DNA of 64,000 nt, from the NCBI RefSeq assembly GCF_001279775.1, contig NZ_LGDG01000001.1:124001-188000 (forward strand), in the 5' to 3' direction. The number at the start of each line of letters is the position of its first letter. Position 1 is the stretch's first letter. Made by a program: the position numbers and the translations under genes. This stretch comes from Streptomyces sp. MMG1533 (GTDB taxonomy: Bacteria > Actinomycetota > Actinomycetes > Streptomycetales > Streptomycetaceae). The notes beneath the pieces were generated by a model. That model was not told the DNA's origin and ran no database searches. It was given only the letters and a program-made list of their open reading frames with translations. This document shows positions 1 to 8,309 of this stretch, one piece after another.

Positions 1-651
1 GAACTCCGACTTGAAGGACAGGGCCCCGGTGGGGCACACCTCGATGCAGTTCCCGCAGTACACGCACGCCGAGTCCGTGAGGGGCGCGTCGTGCTCCACC
101 GCGATCCGGGCGCCGAAGCCGCGCCCGGTGACGGAGATGGCGAAGGTGTTCTGCCACTGGTCGCCGCAGGCGTCCACGCACTTGTAGCAGAGGATGCACT
201 TGTCGTAGTCGCGCACATACAGATCGTTGTCGATCTTCGGTTCCTCGCCCAGCCTGGCCGCGTCCGGGCCGAAACGGTCCGGCTTCGCCTCGTACTCCTT
301 GATCCACTGAGCGACTTTCGGAGTCGTCGACATGTCGACCGAGGAGGCGAGCAGTTCGAGGACGATCTTGCGGCTGTGCCGGGCCCGCTCGGTGTCGGTC
401 TTCACCTCCATGCCGGGCTCGGCCTTGCGGGAACAGGCCGGAACCAGGGTGCGGGAGCCCTCGACCTCGACGACACAGACCCGGCAGGCGTTCTTTGGGG
501 TGAGGGTGTCGCCCTCGCAGAGGGTCGGGATGTCCTTCCCGGCCGCCCGGCAGGCGTCGAGGATGGTCGAGCCCTCGGGGACCCTGGCTTCCTCGCCGTC
601 GATGGTGAACTCCAGCAGGCGGCGGGGGATCCCCAGCGGTGTCACGGTCAT
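1..651 (-). CDS. NuoG-like iron-sulfur subunit of NAD-linked formate dehydrogenase (3' end beyond window)
   Basis: The 217 residues visible begin at an ATG whose first bases overlap the stop of the upstream diaphorase gene (ATGA), and the frame is still open at the window edge. I read a plant-type [2Fe-2S] domain (Cys45, 56, 59, 73), a NuoG-type linker, then two ferredoxin [4Fe-4S] motifs (Cys152/155/158/162 and Cys196/199/202/206, the latter ending CPTGA). This is the layout of the N-terminal third of cytosolic NAD-dependent formate dehydrogenase alpha subunits, where the clusters carry electrons between the Mo site and the FMN of the NuoF-like subunit. Here that part is its own gene, encoded after the diaphorase, while the Mo domain is the first gene of the three. 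The missing 3' part may hold the cluster next to the Mo cofactor. Confidence 0.85.
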   Translation of the reverse strand, partial: MTVTPLGIPRRLLEFTIDGEEARVPEGSTILDACRAAGKDIPTLCEGDTLTPKNACRVCVVEVEGSRTLVPACSRKAEPGMEVKTDTERARHSRKIVLELLASSVDMSTTPKVAQWIKEYEAKPDRFGPDAARLGEEPKIDNDLYVRDYDKCILCYKCVDACGDQWQNTFAISVTGRGFGARIAVEHDAPLTDSACVYCGNCIEVCPTGALSFKSEF

Positions 652-2480
652 TCGTACGCCCCCAGGCGGTCGATGGCGGATTCCACGGCGTTCCACGCGG
701 TCTGCCCCAGACCGCAGATGGAGGCGTCCCGCATGGCGCGGCCGACCTCCCTGAGCAGGGCGACGTCATCGGCCGCCGCCGCGCCCGTGCGCTCCACGAT
801 CCGGTGCAGGGCCTCCTCCTGGCGGACGGTCCCGACCCGGCACGGCACGCACTGCCCGCACGACTCGTCGCGGAAGAACTCGGCGATGCGCAGGAGGAGT
901 CGGGGGAGCGGAACCGTGTCGTCGAAAGCCATCACGACGCCCGAACCGAGCGTGGTGCCCGCTTCCCGCGTGCCTTCGAAGGTGAGCGGGATGTCTTGTT
1001 CGTCGGGCCGTACGAAGCCGCCGGCCGCCCCGCCGAGCAGGACCGCCCGAAGCCCCTCGCGCACGCCGGCCAGTTCCAGCAGTTCGCCCAGTGTCGCGCC
1101 GAACGGCAGCTCGTAGATGCCTGGCCGCTCCACGCTGCCCGACACACAGAACAGTTTGGGTCCGGTGGACCTCTGCGTCCCGATCGCCGCGTACGCCGGG
1201 GCGCCCATGGTCAGGATCGGCAGCACGTTGACCAGCGTCTCCACGTTGTTCTCGACCGTGGGTTTGCCGAACAGGCCCTTCTCCACGGGGAAGGGCGGCT
1301 TCGAGCGCGGCTCGCCCCGGTAGCCCTCGATGGAGTTGAACAGGGCCGTCTCCTCGCCGCAGATGTACGCCCCCGCACCCCGCCGGATCTCGATGTCGAA
1401 GGCGTAGCCCTGGCCGAGGACGTCGTCGCCGAGCAGGCCACGGGCGCGCGCCTGGTCGACGGCATATTGCATACGGTGTATTGCCCGCGGATACTCTCCG
1501 CGCAGATACAGGTGGCCCTGGTGCGCGCCGGTCGCGTACGCCGCGATGGTCATCGCCTCCACCAGCGCGTACGGGTCGCCCTCCATGATCACGCGGTCCT
1601 TGAAGGTGCCCGGCTCGGACTCGTCCGCGTTGCACACCAGGTAGTGCGGATGGTCGGGCTGGGACGCCGTGGCCTGCCACTTGCGGCCGGTGGGGAAGGC
1701 GGCGCCGCCACGCCCGACCAGCCCGGAGTCGGTGACTTCGCGGATGACCCCGGCGGGACCGAGGTCGAAGGCCCGGCGCAGGGCGGTGTAGCCGCCGTGC
1801 GCACGGTAGTCGTCCAGGCTCGCCGGGTCCGCGACGCCGACGCGGCGCAGCAGGGTCAGCGACGGATCCCCCGCCTGGGGCACCGCCACCGCCGCAGGCG
1901 GCTCCTCCGGCACCGAGTCCGGCGCGCTCGCGGCGAGCACGGCGGCTTCGACCGTCGTCGGCGCCGACACCGCCGTACGCACCGGATCCCCCGCCTTGAT
2001 CGCGAGCGCGGCCGGGGCCCGCTCGCACAGACCCAGGCAAGGGCTGCGCTCGACGGACACACCGCTGCCGAGGCCCAGCCGGGACTCGACCCCGGTGCAC
2101 AGCTCGGACGCACCGGCGGCCGCGCACGCCAGGTCCGTGCACACGTGCAGCACGGTCGCGGGACGCGGCTTGACCGAGAACATCGCGTAGAAGGTGGCGA
2201 CCCCGTACGCCTCCGCCGGCGGCACGGTCAGCCTGCGGCACAGGTAGTCGAGGGCGCCCTCGCTGATCCAGCCGACCCGGTCGTTGATCGCGTGCAGCCC
2301 CGGCAACAGCAGGTCGCGGCGGTCCCGGGCCGCGCGCCCGCCACGGGCCCACCTCAGGTCCGCGGCCGTCATCTCATCGCGGGCCGCCCCCTCCCACGAG
2401 GACTCCGGAGGACCGAGCAGCGTGTCGACCGCCGCCCGCTCCTCGTCCGTCGGCTTGCTGTCACCGAAGTGCAGGTCCAC
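648..2480 (-). CDS. NuoE-NuoF fusion, NADH-reacting diaphorase subunit of formate dehydrogenase
   Basis: A 610-residue fusion. Residues about 15-155 are a NuoE thioredoxin-like domain with the [2Fe-2S] ligands Cys114, Cys119, Cys148 and Cys152 (CLGLC). From about residue 250 it is NuoF: the glycine-rich FMN/NADH segment GRGGAAFPTGRKW, the NADESEPGT segment, and the C-terminal [4Fe-4S] ligands Cys541, Cys544, Cys547 (ESCGQCVPC) and Cys589 (SICG). Such fusions are the beta/diaphorase subunits of soluble NAD-linked formate dehydrogenases and hydrogenases. It starts 4 bp after the Mo-subunit stop and overlaps the Fe-S subunit start, so the three are translationally coupled. Together they should oxidise formate and reduce NAD+ in the cytosol, the last step of oxalate breakdown. 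Confidence 0.9.
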   Translation of the reverse strand: MDLHFGDSKPTDEERAAVDTLLGPPESSWEGAARDEMTAADLRWARGGRAARDRRDLLLPGLHAINDRVGWISEGALDYLCRRLTVPPAEAYGVATFYAMFSVKPRPATVLHVCTDLACAAAGASELCTGVESRLGLGSGVSVERSPCLGLCERAPAALAIKAGDPVRTAVSAPTTVEAAVLAASAPDSVPEEPPAAVAVPQAGDPSLTLLRRVGVADPASLDDYRAHGGYTALRRAFDLGPAGVIREVTDSGLVGRGGAAFPTGRKWQATASQPDHPHYLVCNADESEPGTFKDRVIMEGDPYALVEAMTIAAYATGAHQGHLYLRGEYPRAIHRMQYAVDQARARGLLGDDVLGQGYAFDIEIRRGAGAYICGEETALFNSIEGYRGEPRSKPPFPVEKGLFGKPTVENNVETLVNVLPILTMGAPAYAAIGTQRSTGPKLFCVSGSVERPGIYELPFGATLGELLELAGVREGLRAVLLGGAAGGFVRPDEQDIPLTFEGTREAGTTLGSGVVMAFDDTVPLPRLLLRIAEFFRDESCGQCVPCRVGTVRQEEALHRIVERTGAAAADDVALLREVGRAMRDASICGLGQTAWNAVESAIDRLGAYE

Positions 2481-2484
2481 TGCA

Positions 2485-4410
2485 TCACCTCACGTAGGTC
2501 ACGACCGGAAGCTTCTCGATGCGGATCGCCGACGCCTTGAACTCCGCCGTCCCCGCGATCGGGCAATTCGCCTCGATCGTCAGCTGGTTGGTGTCCACCT
2601 CGTCGGGAAAATGCATGGTCATGAAGGCCAGCCCGGGCCTGAGGGCGGTGTCGATCCACACGGGCGCGACCACCGACCCGCGCCGCGAGGCGACCTGCAC
2701 CTCCTCGCCGACCACGACCCCGTACCGCTCGGCGTCCTCCGGGCACAGCTCGATGAACTCGCCACGCCGCAGCGGGGACGCGAAACTCCCGCTCTGCACA
2801 CCGGTGTTGTAGGAGTCGAGGCGTCGGCCGGTCGTCAGCCGGATCGGATACTCCTCGTCGGTGAGATCGACCGGCGGATCGTGCTGGACGAGCCCGAAGG
2901 GAGCAGGCCTGCCGCGCCTGGAGGGGTCCTTCTCCCACAACCGGCCGTGCAGGTACGTCGGTTCGAGCCGGTCGGGGTCGGGGCAGGGCCACTGGATGCC
3001 CTGGTGTTCCTCCAGGCGCTCGTACGTCATCCCGTAGTGGTCCGGCGAGACCGACCTGAGCTCGTTCCAGACCGACTCGGAGTCGGCGTACTTCCAGTCG
3101 TGGCCGAGCCGCGCCGCCAGGTCGCAGATGATGTCGATGTCCTCGCGGGCCTCGCCGGGCGGTGTCACAGCCCGGCGTACGCGCTGAACTCGCCGCTCAC
3201 TGTTGGTGGTTGTCCCCTCGGTCTCCGCCCAGCCGGCCGTGGCGGGCAGGACGACGTCCGCCAACTCGGCCGTCTTCGTCAGGAAGATGTCCTGCACCAC
3301 GAGGAAGTCGAGGGCCTTCAGGCGCCGTACGGCCTGTTCGCTGTCCGCCTCCGACTGCGCCGGGTTCTCACCGATGCAGTAGACCGCCTTGAGCGTGCCC
3401 TCCTCCATCGCCTCGAACATCTCGGTCAGGTTCATCCCGTAGTGCGGCTGGATGACCGTGTCCCAGGCCGACTCGAACTTCAGCCGCGACTCGCGGTCGA
3501 GGATGTCCTGGAAGCCGGGCAGCCGGTTGGGGATGGCACCCATGTCGCCGCCGCCCTGCACGTTGTTCTGGCCGCGCAGGGGTTGCAGGCCGGAGCCGTA
3601 GCGGCCGACGTGGCCGGTGAGTATCGACAGGTTGATCAACGCCCGCACGTTGTCGGTGCCGTTGTGGTGCTCGGTGATGCCGAGGGTCCAGCACAGCTGG
3701 GCGCGTTCGGCGCGGGCGTAGGCGTGCGCCAACTCCCTTATGGCGGCGGCCGGTACGCCCGTCACCTTCTCGGCGAGGGACGGCGTCCATGGTTCGACGA
3801 GCTGCTTGTACTCCTCGTAGCCGCTGGTCGCCCGCGCTATGAACGCCTCGTTGGCCAGGCCGGCGTGGATGATCTCGCGGCCGATCGCGTGTGCCATCGG
3901 GATGTCGGTGCCGACGTTGAGACCGAGCCAGCTCTCCGCCCACTCGGCGGTGGACGTCCGTCGCGGGTCGACTGCATACAGTCGAGCACCGTTGTGTATG
4001 CCCTTGAGTACGTGCTGGAAGAAGATCGGGTGCGCGAAGCGGGCATTGGAACCCCACATCACGATGACGTCGGTGTGCTCGATCTCCTCGTACGACGACG
4101 TCCCGCCGCCCGAGCCGAACGCCGCCGACAGGCCGGCGACGCTGGGGGCGTGACACGTCCGGTTGCAGGAGTCGACATTGTTGGTGCCCATGACGACGCG
4201 GGCGAACTTCTGCGCCACGTAGTTCATCTCGTTGGTCGCCCGGGCGCAGGAGAACATGCCGAACGCGCCGCGTGCCCGAGCGAGACCGTGGGCGGCACGG
4301 TCCAGCGCCTCCTCCCAGCCGGCCTGCCGGAACGGTTCGTCGCGGGAGTCCCGGACCAGTGGACGAGTGAGCCGGGTGTAGGTCTTCGGGGTTCGATCGC
4401 GTTTCCTCAT
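2485..4410 (-). CDS. Molybdopterin catalytic subunit of formate dehydrogenase (FdhA-type, lacking the N-terminal Fe-S domains)
   Basis: 641 residues of the molybdopterin oxidoreductase superfamily. The motif SCNRTCHAPS places Cys86-His87 where FdhA enzymes carry the Mo-ligating Sec/Cys and catalytic His, so this is a cysteine type. The conserved PLRGQNNVQG segment near residue 270 carries the arginine that contacts formate. The C-terminal 130 residues are the molydop-binding barrel (RLTTGRRLDSYNTG). The usual N-terminal 4Fe-4S domain is absent because the protein begins just downstream of it; the Fe-S part is encoded two genes later. An alternative assignment is another bisMGD oxidoreductase, but Cys-His plus the NuoEF partner favours formate dehydrogenase. 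Codons near 3971-3982 contain the dispersed palindrome described separately. Confidence 0.88.
   Translation of the reverse strand: MRKRDRTPKTYTRLTRPLVRDSRDEPFRQAGWEEALDRAAHGLARARGAFGMFSCARATNEMNYVAQKFARVVMGTNNVDSCNRTCHAPSVAGLSAAFGSGGGTSSYEEIEHTDVIVMWGSNARFAHPIFFQHVLKGIHNGARLYAVDPRRTSTAEWAESWLGLNVGTDIPMAHAIGREIIHAGLANEAFIARATSGYEEYKQLVEPWTPSLAEKVTGVPAAAIRELAHAYARAERAQLCWTLGITEHHNGTDNVRALINLSILTGHVGRYGSGLQPLRGQNNVQGGGDMGAIPNRLPGFQDILDRESRLKFESAWDTVIQPHYGMNLTEMFEAMEEGTLKAVYCIGENPAQSEADSEQAVRRLKALDFLVVQDIFLTKTAELADVVLPATAGWAETEGTTTNSERRVQRVRRAVTPPGEAREDIDIICDLAARLGHDWKYADSESVWNELRSVSPDHYGMTYERLEEHQGIQWPCPDPDRLEPTYLHGRLWEKDPSRRGRPAPFGLVQHDPPVDLTDEEYPIRLTTGRRLDSYNTGVQSGSFASPLRRGEFIELCPEDAERYGVVVGEEVQVASRRGSVVAPVWIDTALRPGLAFMTMHFPDEVDTNQLTIEANCPIAGTAEFKASAIRIEKLPVVTYVR
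3968..3985. repeat. 18-bp near-perfect palindrome inside fdhA-like gene (dispersed motif copy)
   Basis: TCGACTGCATACAGTCGA matches its reverse complement at 16 of 18 positions. It falls in coding sequence and still encodes the expected residues (YAVD of the RLYAVDPRRTS motif), using codons that are rare at this GC content. The same core, ACTGYATRCAGT, recurs at 12797, 52825 and elsewhere in the window and resembles the intergenic operator-like sites at 5450 and 38142. Confidence 0.6.
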
Positions 4411-4420
4411 GCGGTGCTCC

Positions 4421-5392
4421 TCATGCGGCGCTCCTCAGCGCGAGCAGGTCCGAGATGGCATGCACGGTGCGCAGGGTGGGCACCTCGACGCCGGTGATCT
4501 CCGCCAGCTCCACGACGGCCGCGAGCAGGACGTCGAGTTCGAGCGGCTTGCCGCGTTCCAGGTCCTGGAGCGTGGAGGTGCGATGGTCGCCGACCCGTTC
4601 GGCGCCCGCGAGGCGGCGCTCGATGGAGACACCGACCTTGCAGCCGAGGGCTTCGGCGACGGCGAGCGTCTCGGTCATCATGATCTCGATGACTTTGCGG
4701 GTGCCGCCGTGCAGGCACATCTGCCGCATGGTGGCGCGGGCCAGCGCGCTGATCGGGTTGAAGGAGATGTTGCCGAGCAGTTTGAGCCAGATGTCGTTGC
4801 GCAGGTCGGGCTCGATCGGGCACTTCAGCCCGCCGGCCTGCATCGCCTCGCTGAACGCCGTACAGCGTGCCGAGACGCTGCGGTCGGGCTCCCCGACGGA
4901 GAACCGGGTTCCTTCCAAGTGCCGTACGACGCCCGGCCCTTCGAGCTCGGTGGCCGCGTAGACCACGCAGCCGACGGCCCGTTCGGGTGCGAGCACCGCA
5001 CTGACCGCGCCGTCCGGGTCCACGCTCTCGACGCGATGGCCGTCGTGCGGGCCGCCGTGCCGGTGGAAATACCACCAGGGGATGCCGTTCTGGGCGGCCA
5101 CGACCGCCGTGGAGTCGTGCAGGAGAGGCTCGATCAGCGGCCCGCACGCCGCGTACGAGTTGGCCTTCAGGCCCAGGAAGACGAAGTCGACCGGGCCGAC
5201 CTCGGCCGGGTCGTCGGTGGCGTGTGCGTGCGCGGTGAAGTCACCGCGCGGGCTGAGGACCCGCACACCGTGCTGCCTCATGGCCGCGAGATGCGGTCCA
5301 CGGGCGACGAGGTGCACGTCGGCGCCCGCACGATGGAGCGCGGCGCCGACGTAGGCGCCGATTGCTCCGGCGCCGAGTACTGCGACTTTCAT
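4421..5392 (-). CDS. 2-dehydropantoate 2-reductase (PanE/ApbA) family oxidoreductase
   Basis: A 323-residue protein beginning MKVAVLGAGAIGAYVG, a Rossmann NAD(P) motif at the very N-terminus; a longer frame upstream exists, but the dinucleotide motif and length fix the start at 5392. The C-terminal half has the ApbA helical domain (the WLKLLGNISFNP segment with the catalytic-type Lys and Asn). Family members reduce 2-oxo acids with a neighbouring hydroxymethyl or related group using NADPH. It is the first gene of the leftward formate dehydrogenase operon, 11 bp before the Mo subunit, so a role in small oxo-acid metabolism connected to oxalate or glyoxylate is more likely here than pantothenate synthesis. 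The substrate cannot be read from the sequence. Confidence 0.8.
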   Translation of the reverse strand: MKVAVLGAGAIGAYVGAALHRAGADVHLVARGPHLAAMRQHGVRVLSPRGDFTAHAHATDDPAEVGPVDFVFLGLKANSYAACGPLIEPLLHDSTAVVAAQNGIPWWYFHRHGGPHDGHRVESVDPDGAVSAVLAPERAVGCVVYAATELEGPGVVRHLEGTRFSVGEPDRSVSARCTAFSEAMQAGGLKCPIEPDLRNDIWLKLLGNISFNPISALARATMRQMCLHGGTRKVIEIMMTETLAVAEALGCKVGVSIERRLAGAERVGDHRTSTLQDLERGKPLELDVLLAAVVELAEITGVEVPTLRTVHAISDLLALRSAA

Positions 5393-5449
5393 ACGAGGGA
5401 GCTCCGTTCGGTCGAGGGTACCGAGGAACTGTCGAACGCTGTCGACGAA

Positions 5450-5465
5450 ATATTGTCTACAGTAT
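5450..5465. promoter_or_regulatory. Probable GntR/FadR-type operator between the divergent reductase-FDH operon and the OFA transporter
   Basis: ATATTGTCTACAGTAT is an imperfect palindrome of the form ATAYTGTNNACARTAT, agreeing with the FadR-subfamily pattern of a GT...AC core. It sits in the 225-bp divergent intergenic region. Closely similar elements lie in front of the FCD-GntR gene (8221) and between the oxc and sucC-like operons (38142), so the FCD regulator encoded at 8310 is the natural candidate. Confidence 0.55.
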
Positions 5466-5546
5466 GGAGGTTGCGCCAGCAAGGGTTCGCGCAGCATGGG
5501 AAGCTGCTTCGAGAAACCGGTCGTAGGAGCCGTTCGGCGCGTACGG

Positions 5547-5573
5547 CATACCGTTCATCGCATACGGTCGACG
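5547..5573. repeat. Intergenic copy of the dispersed GCATAC-GTCGAC motif
   Basis: Two CATACSG-like elements lie 15 bp apart (GGCATACCGTTC then TCGCATACGGTCGAC), about 45 bp before the OFA transporter start. The second is the same unit as in the array at 11256-11403. It could be a second, weaker operator for the transporter or only a member of the dispersed family. Confidence 0.45.
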
Positions 5574-5617
5574 CGCCGCCTTCTCAACTTCGCTGATTCT
5601 TCCTACCGTTCGGGATC

Positions 5618-6952
5618 ATGAGTCCCCCAGTCGCACCCCCGGGTTGGAGCCGCTGGCTGGTTCCGCCCGCCGCTCTCTCGGTCCACCTCTCCATCGGGCA
5701 GGCCTACGCCTGGAGCGTGTTCAAGCCGCCTCTCGAGTCCGCGCTCGGCCTCAGCGGCACTCAGAGCGCGCTGCCCTTCCAGCTCGGCATCGTCATGCTC
5801 GGCCTGTCGGCCGCGTTCGGCGGCACCCTCGTGGAGCGCAACGGGCCGCGCTGGGCGATGACCGTCGCCCTGGTCTGCTTCTCGTCCGGTTTCCTGCTCG
5901 CTGCGCTCGGCGCGGCCACGGAGCAGTACTGGCTGATCGTCTTCGGCTACGGCTTCGTCGGCGGGATCGGCCTCGGCATCGGCTACATCTCGCCCGTCTC
6001 GACCCTGATCAAGTGGTTCCCGGACAGGCCGGGCATGGCCACCGGCATCGCCATCATGGGTTTCGGCGGCGGCGCGCTGATCGCCTCGCCCTGGTCGGCG
6101 CAGATGCTGGAGTCGTTCGGCAGCGACAGCTCCGGGATCGCGCTCGCGTTTCTCGTACACGGGCTTTCGTATGCAGTCTTCATGACCCTGGGTGTGCTGC
6201 TCGTGCGGGTCCCGCGCGGTGAGAAGCCCGCCCCCGACGGGCCGAGTGCCCTGACGGGACCGCAGGTCTCCGCCCGCGGGGCCGTGCGCACACCCCAGTT
6301 CTGGTGTCTGTGGGTCGTACTCTGCATGAACGTGACCGCGGGCATCGGCATCCTGGAGAAGGCCGCCCCGATGATCACGGACTTCTTCGCGGGCACCTCG
6401 ACCCCGGTGTCGGTGTCGGCCGCCGCCGGCTTCGTCGCCCTGCTGTCCGCGGCCAACATGGCGGGCCGCATCGGCTGGTCGTCGACCTCCGACCTGATCG
6501 GCCGCAAGAACATCTACCGCGTCTACCTCGGCGTGGGTGCGGTGATGTACGCGCTGATCGCCCTGTTCGGCGACTCGTCGAAACCGCTGTTCATCCTCAG
6601 CGCGCTGGTGATCCTGTCCTTCTACGGCGGCGGGTTCGCGACCATCCCCGCATACCTCAAGGACCTCTTCGGCACCTACCAGGTCGGCGCGATCCACGGA
6701 CGGCTGCTCACCGCCTGGTCCACGGCCGGTGTCCTCGGGCCGCTGATCGTGAACTGGATCGCCGACCGGCAGGAGGAGGCGGGCAAGCACGGGGCCTCGC
6801 TGTACGGTCTGTCGTTCGTCATCATGATCGGGCTGCTCGTCGTCGGCTTCGTCGCCAACGAACTCGTCCGGCCCGTCCATGCCCGTCACCACATCCCCGC
6901 CCCGAGGGAGGAGGCCGTCGATGTCCAGCGACAGCAGTCAGAGTCCGCCTAG
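5618..6952 (+). CDS. OFA-family MFS transporter (oxalate/formate antiporter type)
   Basis: A 444-residue major facilitator protein with about 12 membrane segments. The N-terminal PPAALSVHLSIGQAYAWSVFKPPLE, the GGIGLGIGYISPVSTLIKWFPDRPGMATG loop and the IPAYLKDLFGTYQVGAIHGRLLTAWS motif are characteristic of the OFA (oxalate:formate antiport) family. It would exchange oxalate for formate or otherwise import a small dicarboxylate at the membrane. It is divergent from the formate dehydrogenase operon across an operator-containing gap, and its 3' end overlaps a 44-codon membrane-peptide gene. It is only a distant paralogue of the tandem OFA pair at 30-33 kb, which have a different N-terminal signature. 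Confidence 0.87.
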   Translation: MSPPVAPPGWSRWLVPPAALSVHLSIGQAYAWSVFKPPLESALGLSGTQSALPFQLGIVMLGLSAAFGGTLVERNGPRWAMTVALVCFSSGFLLAALGAATEQYWLIVFGYGFVGGIGLGIGYISPVSTLIKWFPDRPGMATGIAIMGFGGGALIASPWSAQMLESFGSDSSGIALAFLVHGLSYAVFMTLGVLLVRVPRGEKPAPDGPSALTGPQVSARGAVRTPQFWCLWVVLCMNVTAGIGILEKAAPMITDFFAGTSTPVSVSAAAGFVALLSAANMAGRIGWSSTSDLIGRKNIYRVYLGVGAVMYALIALFGDSSKPLFILSALVILSFYGGGFATIPAYLKDLFGTYQVGAIHGRLLTAWSTAGVLGPLIVNWIADRQEEAGKHGASLYGLSFVIMIGLLVVGFVANELVRPVHARHHIPAPREEAVDVQRQQSESA

Positions 6953-7055
6953 CCGGCGAGGGCTCATCGCCTTCGCCTGGGTGTGGGTGGGGGCACCGCT
7001 CGCCTACGGGCTGTACGAACTCGTACAGAAGGCGACCCAGCTGTTCACCGGCTGA
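6921..7055 (+). CDS. 44-residue single-helix membrane protein, small partner of the OFA transporter
   Basis: Too short for routine ORF calling. The ATG has a very strong Shine-Dalgarno sequence (GGGAGGAGG at about 6905-6913) located inside the end of the transporter gene, and the reading frame overlaps that gene by 32 bp. The product has a polar N-terminus, a single hydrophobic helix (residues about 14-31, LIAFAWVWVGAPLAYGLY) and a short polar tail ending QLFTG. I recall that small proteins of this kind are found beside OFA-type MFS carriers in actinobacteria and proteobacteria and are annotated as MFS transporter small subunits. Coupling and topology suggest it binds the carrier in the membrane. 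The two other OFA genes of this window have no such companion. Confidence 0.75.
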   Translation: MSSDSSQSPPSRRGLIAFAWVWVGAPLAYGLYELVQKATQLFTG

Positions 7056-7204
7056 CTGTTCGGAAAGTGTTCGGGCGTCCGAGGGTCTGACGGAAGCCGA
7101 CAAGCAGGGCTCCGGTTTCCTGTGGCTTCACCTGCCGTCGTACCCGCGAGTCACTGATCAGACTGGTGAATCCCGCTACCTGAGGCAACGAGGGGGATTC
7201 GCCC

Positions 7205-8146
7205 ATGAACGGCTCGCGCATCACCGGTGTCGGCCACTACCAGCCCGCCAGGGTACTCACCAACGAGGACCTGGCGGGCATGGTCGACACCAGCGACGAG
7301 TGGATCAGGAGTCGGGCGGGCATCCGCACCCGCCGCATCGCCGGGCCCGACGAGCCGGTCGACGAGCTGGCCGCGCATGCCGCCGCCAAGGCGCTCGCGG
7401 CGGCCGGCCTGACACCCGCCGACATCGACCTGGTGCTGGTGGCCACGTCGACCGCCGTCGACCGTTCGCCGAACATGGCCGCCCGGGTCGCGGCCCGGAT
7501 CGGCATCCCCTCACCGGCCGCGATGGACGTCAACGTCGTCTGCGCCGGCTTCACCCACGCCCTCGCCACCGCCGACCACACCGTCCGGGCGGGCGCCGCG
7601 ACCCGCGCCCTGGTCATCGGTGCCGACAAGATGTCCGAGGTCACCGACTGGACCGACCGCACCACCTGCGTGCTCGTCGGCGACGGTGCGGGCGCCGCGG
7701 TCGTCGAGGCGGCGGAGGCGGAGCCCGGTATCGGGCCGGTGCTGTGGGGTTCGGTGCCCGAGATGGGGCACGCGGTACGGATCGAGGGGCAGCCCGCGCG
7801 GTTCGCGCAGGAGGGACAGAGCGTCTACCGCTGGGCGACCACGCAGCTCCCGCCCATCGCCCGCCGGGCCTGCGAGCGCGCGGGCTTCGCCCCCGCGGAC
7901 CTCGCCGCGGTCGTTCTGCACCAGGCGAACCTGCGCATCATCGAACCCCTCGCCGAGAAACTGGGTGCGGTCAACGCCGTGATCGCACGCGATGTCACCG
8001 AATCGGGTAACACGTCCGCCGCGAGCATTCCGCTGGCCTTCTCCAAGCTGGTGGAGCAGGGCGCCATCTCCACGGGGGATCCGGTGCTGCTCTTCGGCTT
8101 CGGCGGGAACCTGTCGTACGCCGGACAGGTCGTCCGCTGTCCCTGA
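7205..8146 (+). CDS. Beta-ketoacyl-ACP synthase III (FabH)-like enzyme
   Basis: A 313-residue thiolase-fold protein. The FabH catalytic triad is intact: Cys113 in NVVCAGFTHAL, His239 in LHQANLRI and Asn269 in ESGNTSAAS. The C-terminal LLFGFGGNLSYAG motif is standard. The start has a GAGGGGG ribosome site nine bases upstream. It is not next to other fatty acid or polyketide genes but lies between the OFA transporter unit and the FCD-GntR regulator, so it may condense an acyl-CoA with a specialised acceptor rather than prime general fatty acid synthesis. The link to oxalate metabolism is by position only. Confidence 0.87.
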   Translation: MNGSRITGVGHYQPARVLTNEDLAGMVDTSDEWIRSRAGIRTRRIAGPDEPVDELAAHAAAKALAAAGLTPADIDLVLVATSTAVDRSPNMAARVAARIGIPSPAAMDVNVVCAGFTHALATADHTVRAGAATRALVIGADKMSEVTDWTDRTTCVLVGDGAGAAVVEAAEAEPGIGPVLWGSVPEMGHAVRIEGQPARFAQEGQSVYRWATTQLPPIARRACERAGFAPADLAAVVLHQANLRIIEPLAEKLGAVNAVIARDVTESGNTSAASIPLAFSKLVEQGAISTGDPVLLFGFGGNLSYAGQVVRCP

Positions 8147-8214
8147 CGTGCCGTGACGCGCGGGTACAACGGAGTGTGACGAGGCCAACTCGCCGTTCCT
8201 CTGGCGACTGTGCA

Positions 8215-8255
8215 CCGTAGACTGTAGACGAAAGACAATTGATACTGGTCTACGG
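8215..8255. promoter_or_regulatory. Operator cluster upstream of the GntR gene (probable autoregulation)
   Basis: CCGTAGAC (8215-8222) and its exact reverse complement GTCTACGG (8248-8255) flank a 25-bp centre. Overlapping the left arm is ACTGTAGACGA (8221-8231), whose complement TCGTCTACAGT differs from the 5450 site core TTGTCTACAGT by one base. The cluster is 55-95 bp before the GntR start codon, a position fitting autoregulation by the FCD protein. Confidence 0.55.
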
Positions 8256-8309
8256 CTGACACCGGCTTTTACGGCTGCTGTGCACGGCCCGCCGAGGAGG
8301 GGGACCGCG

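Noticed and set aside
4140..4170. Selenocysteine codon in the formate dehydrogenase
   Set aside because: The active-site position is an ordinary cysteine codon (Cys86) and no in-frame TGA interrupts the gene.
91..4497. Long plus-strand open frames opposite the formate dehydrogenase genes
   Set aside because: They encode Arg/Gly/Ala-rich products without domains and mirror the third-position GC bias of the real minus-strand genes.
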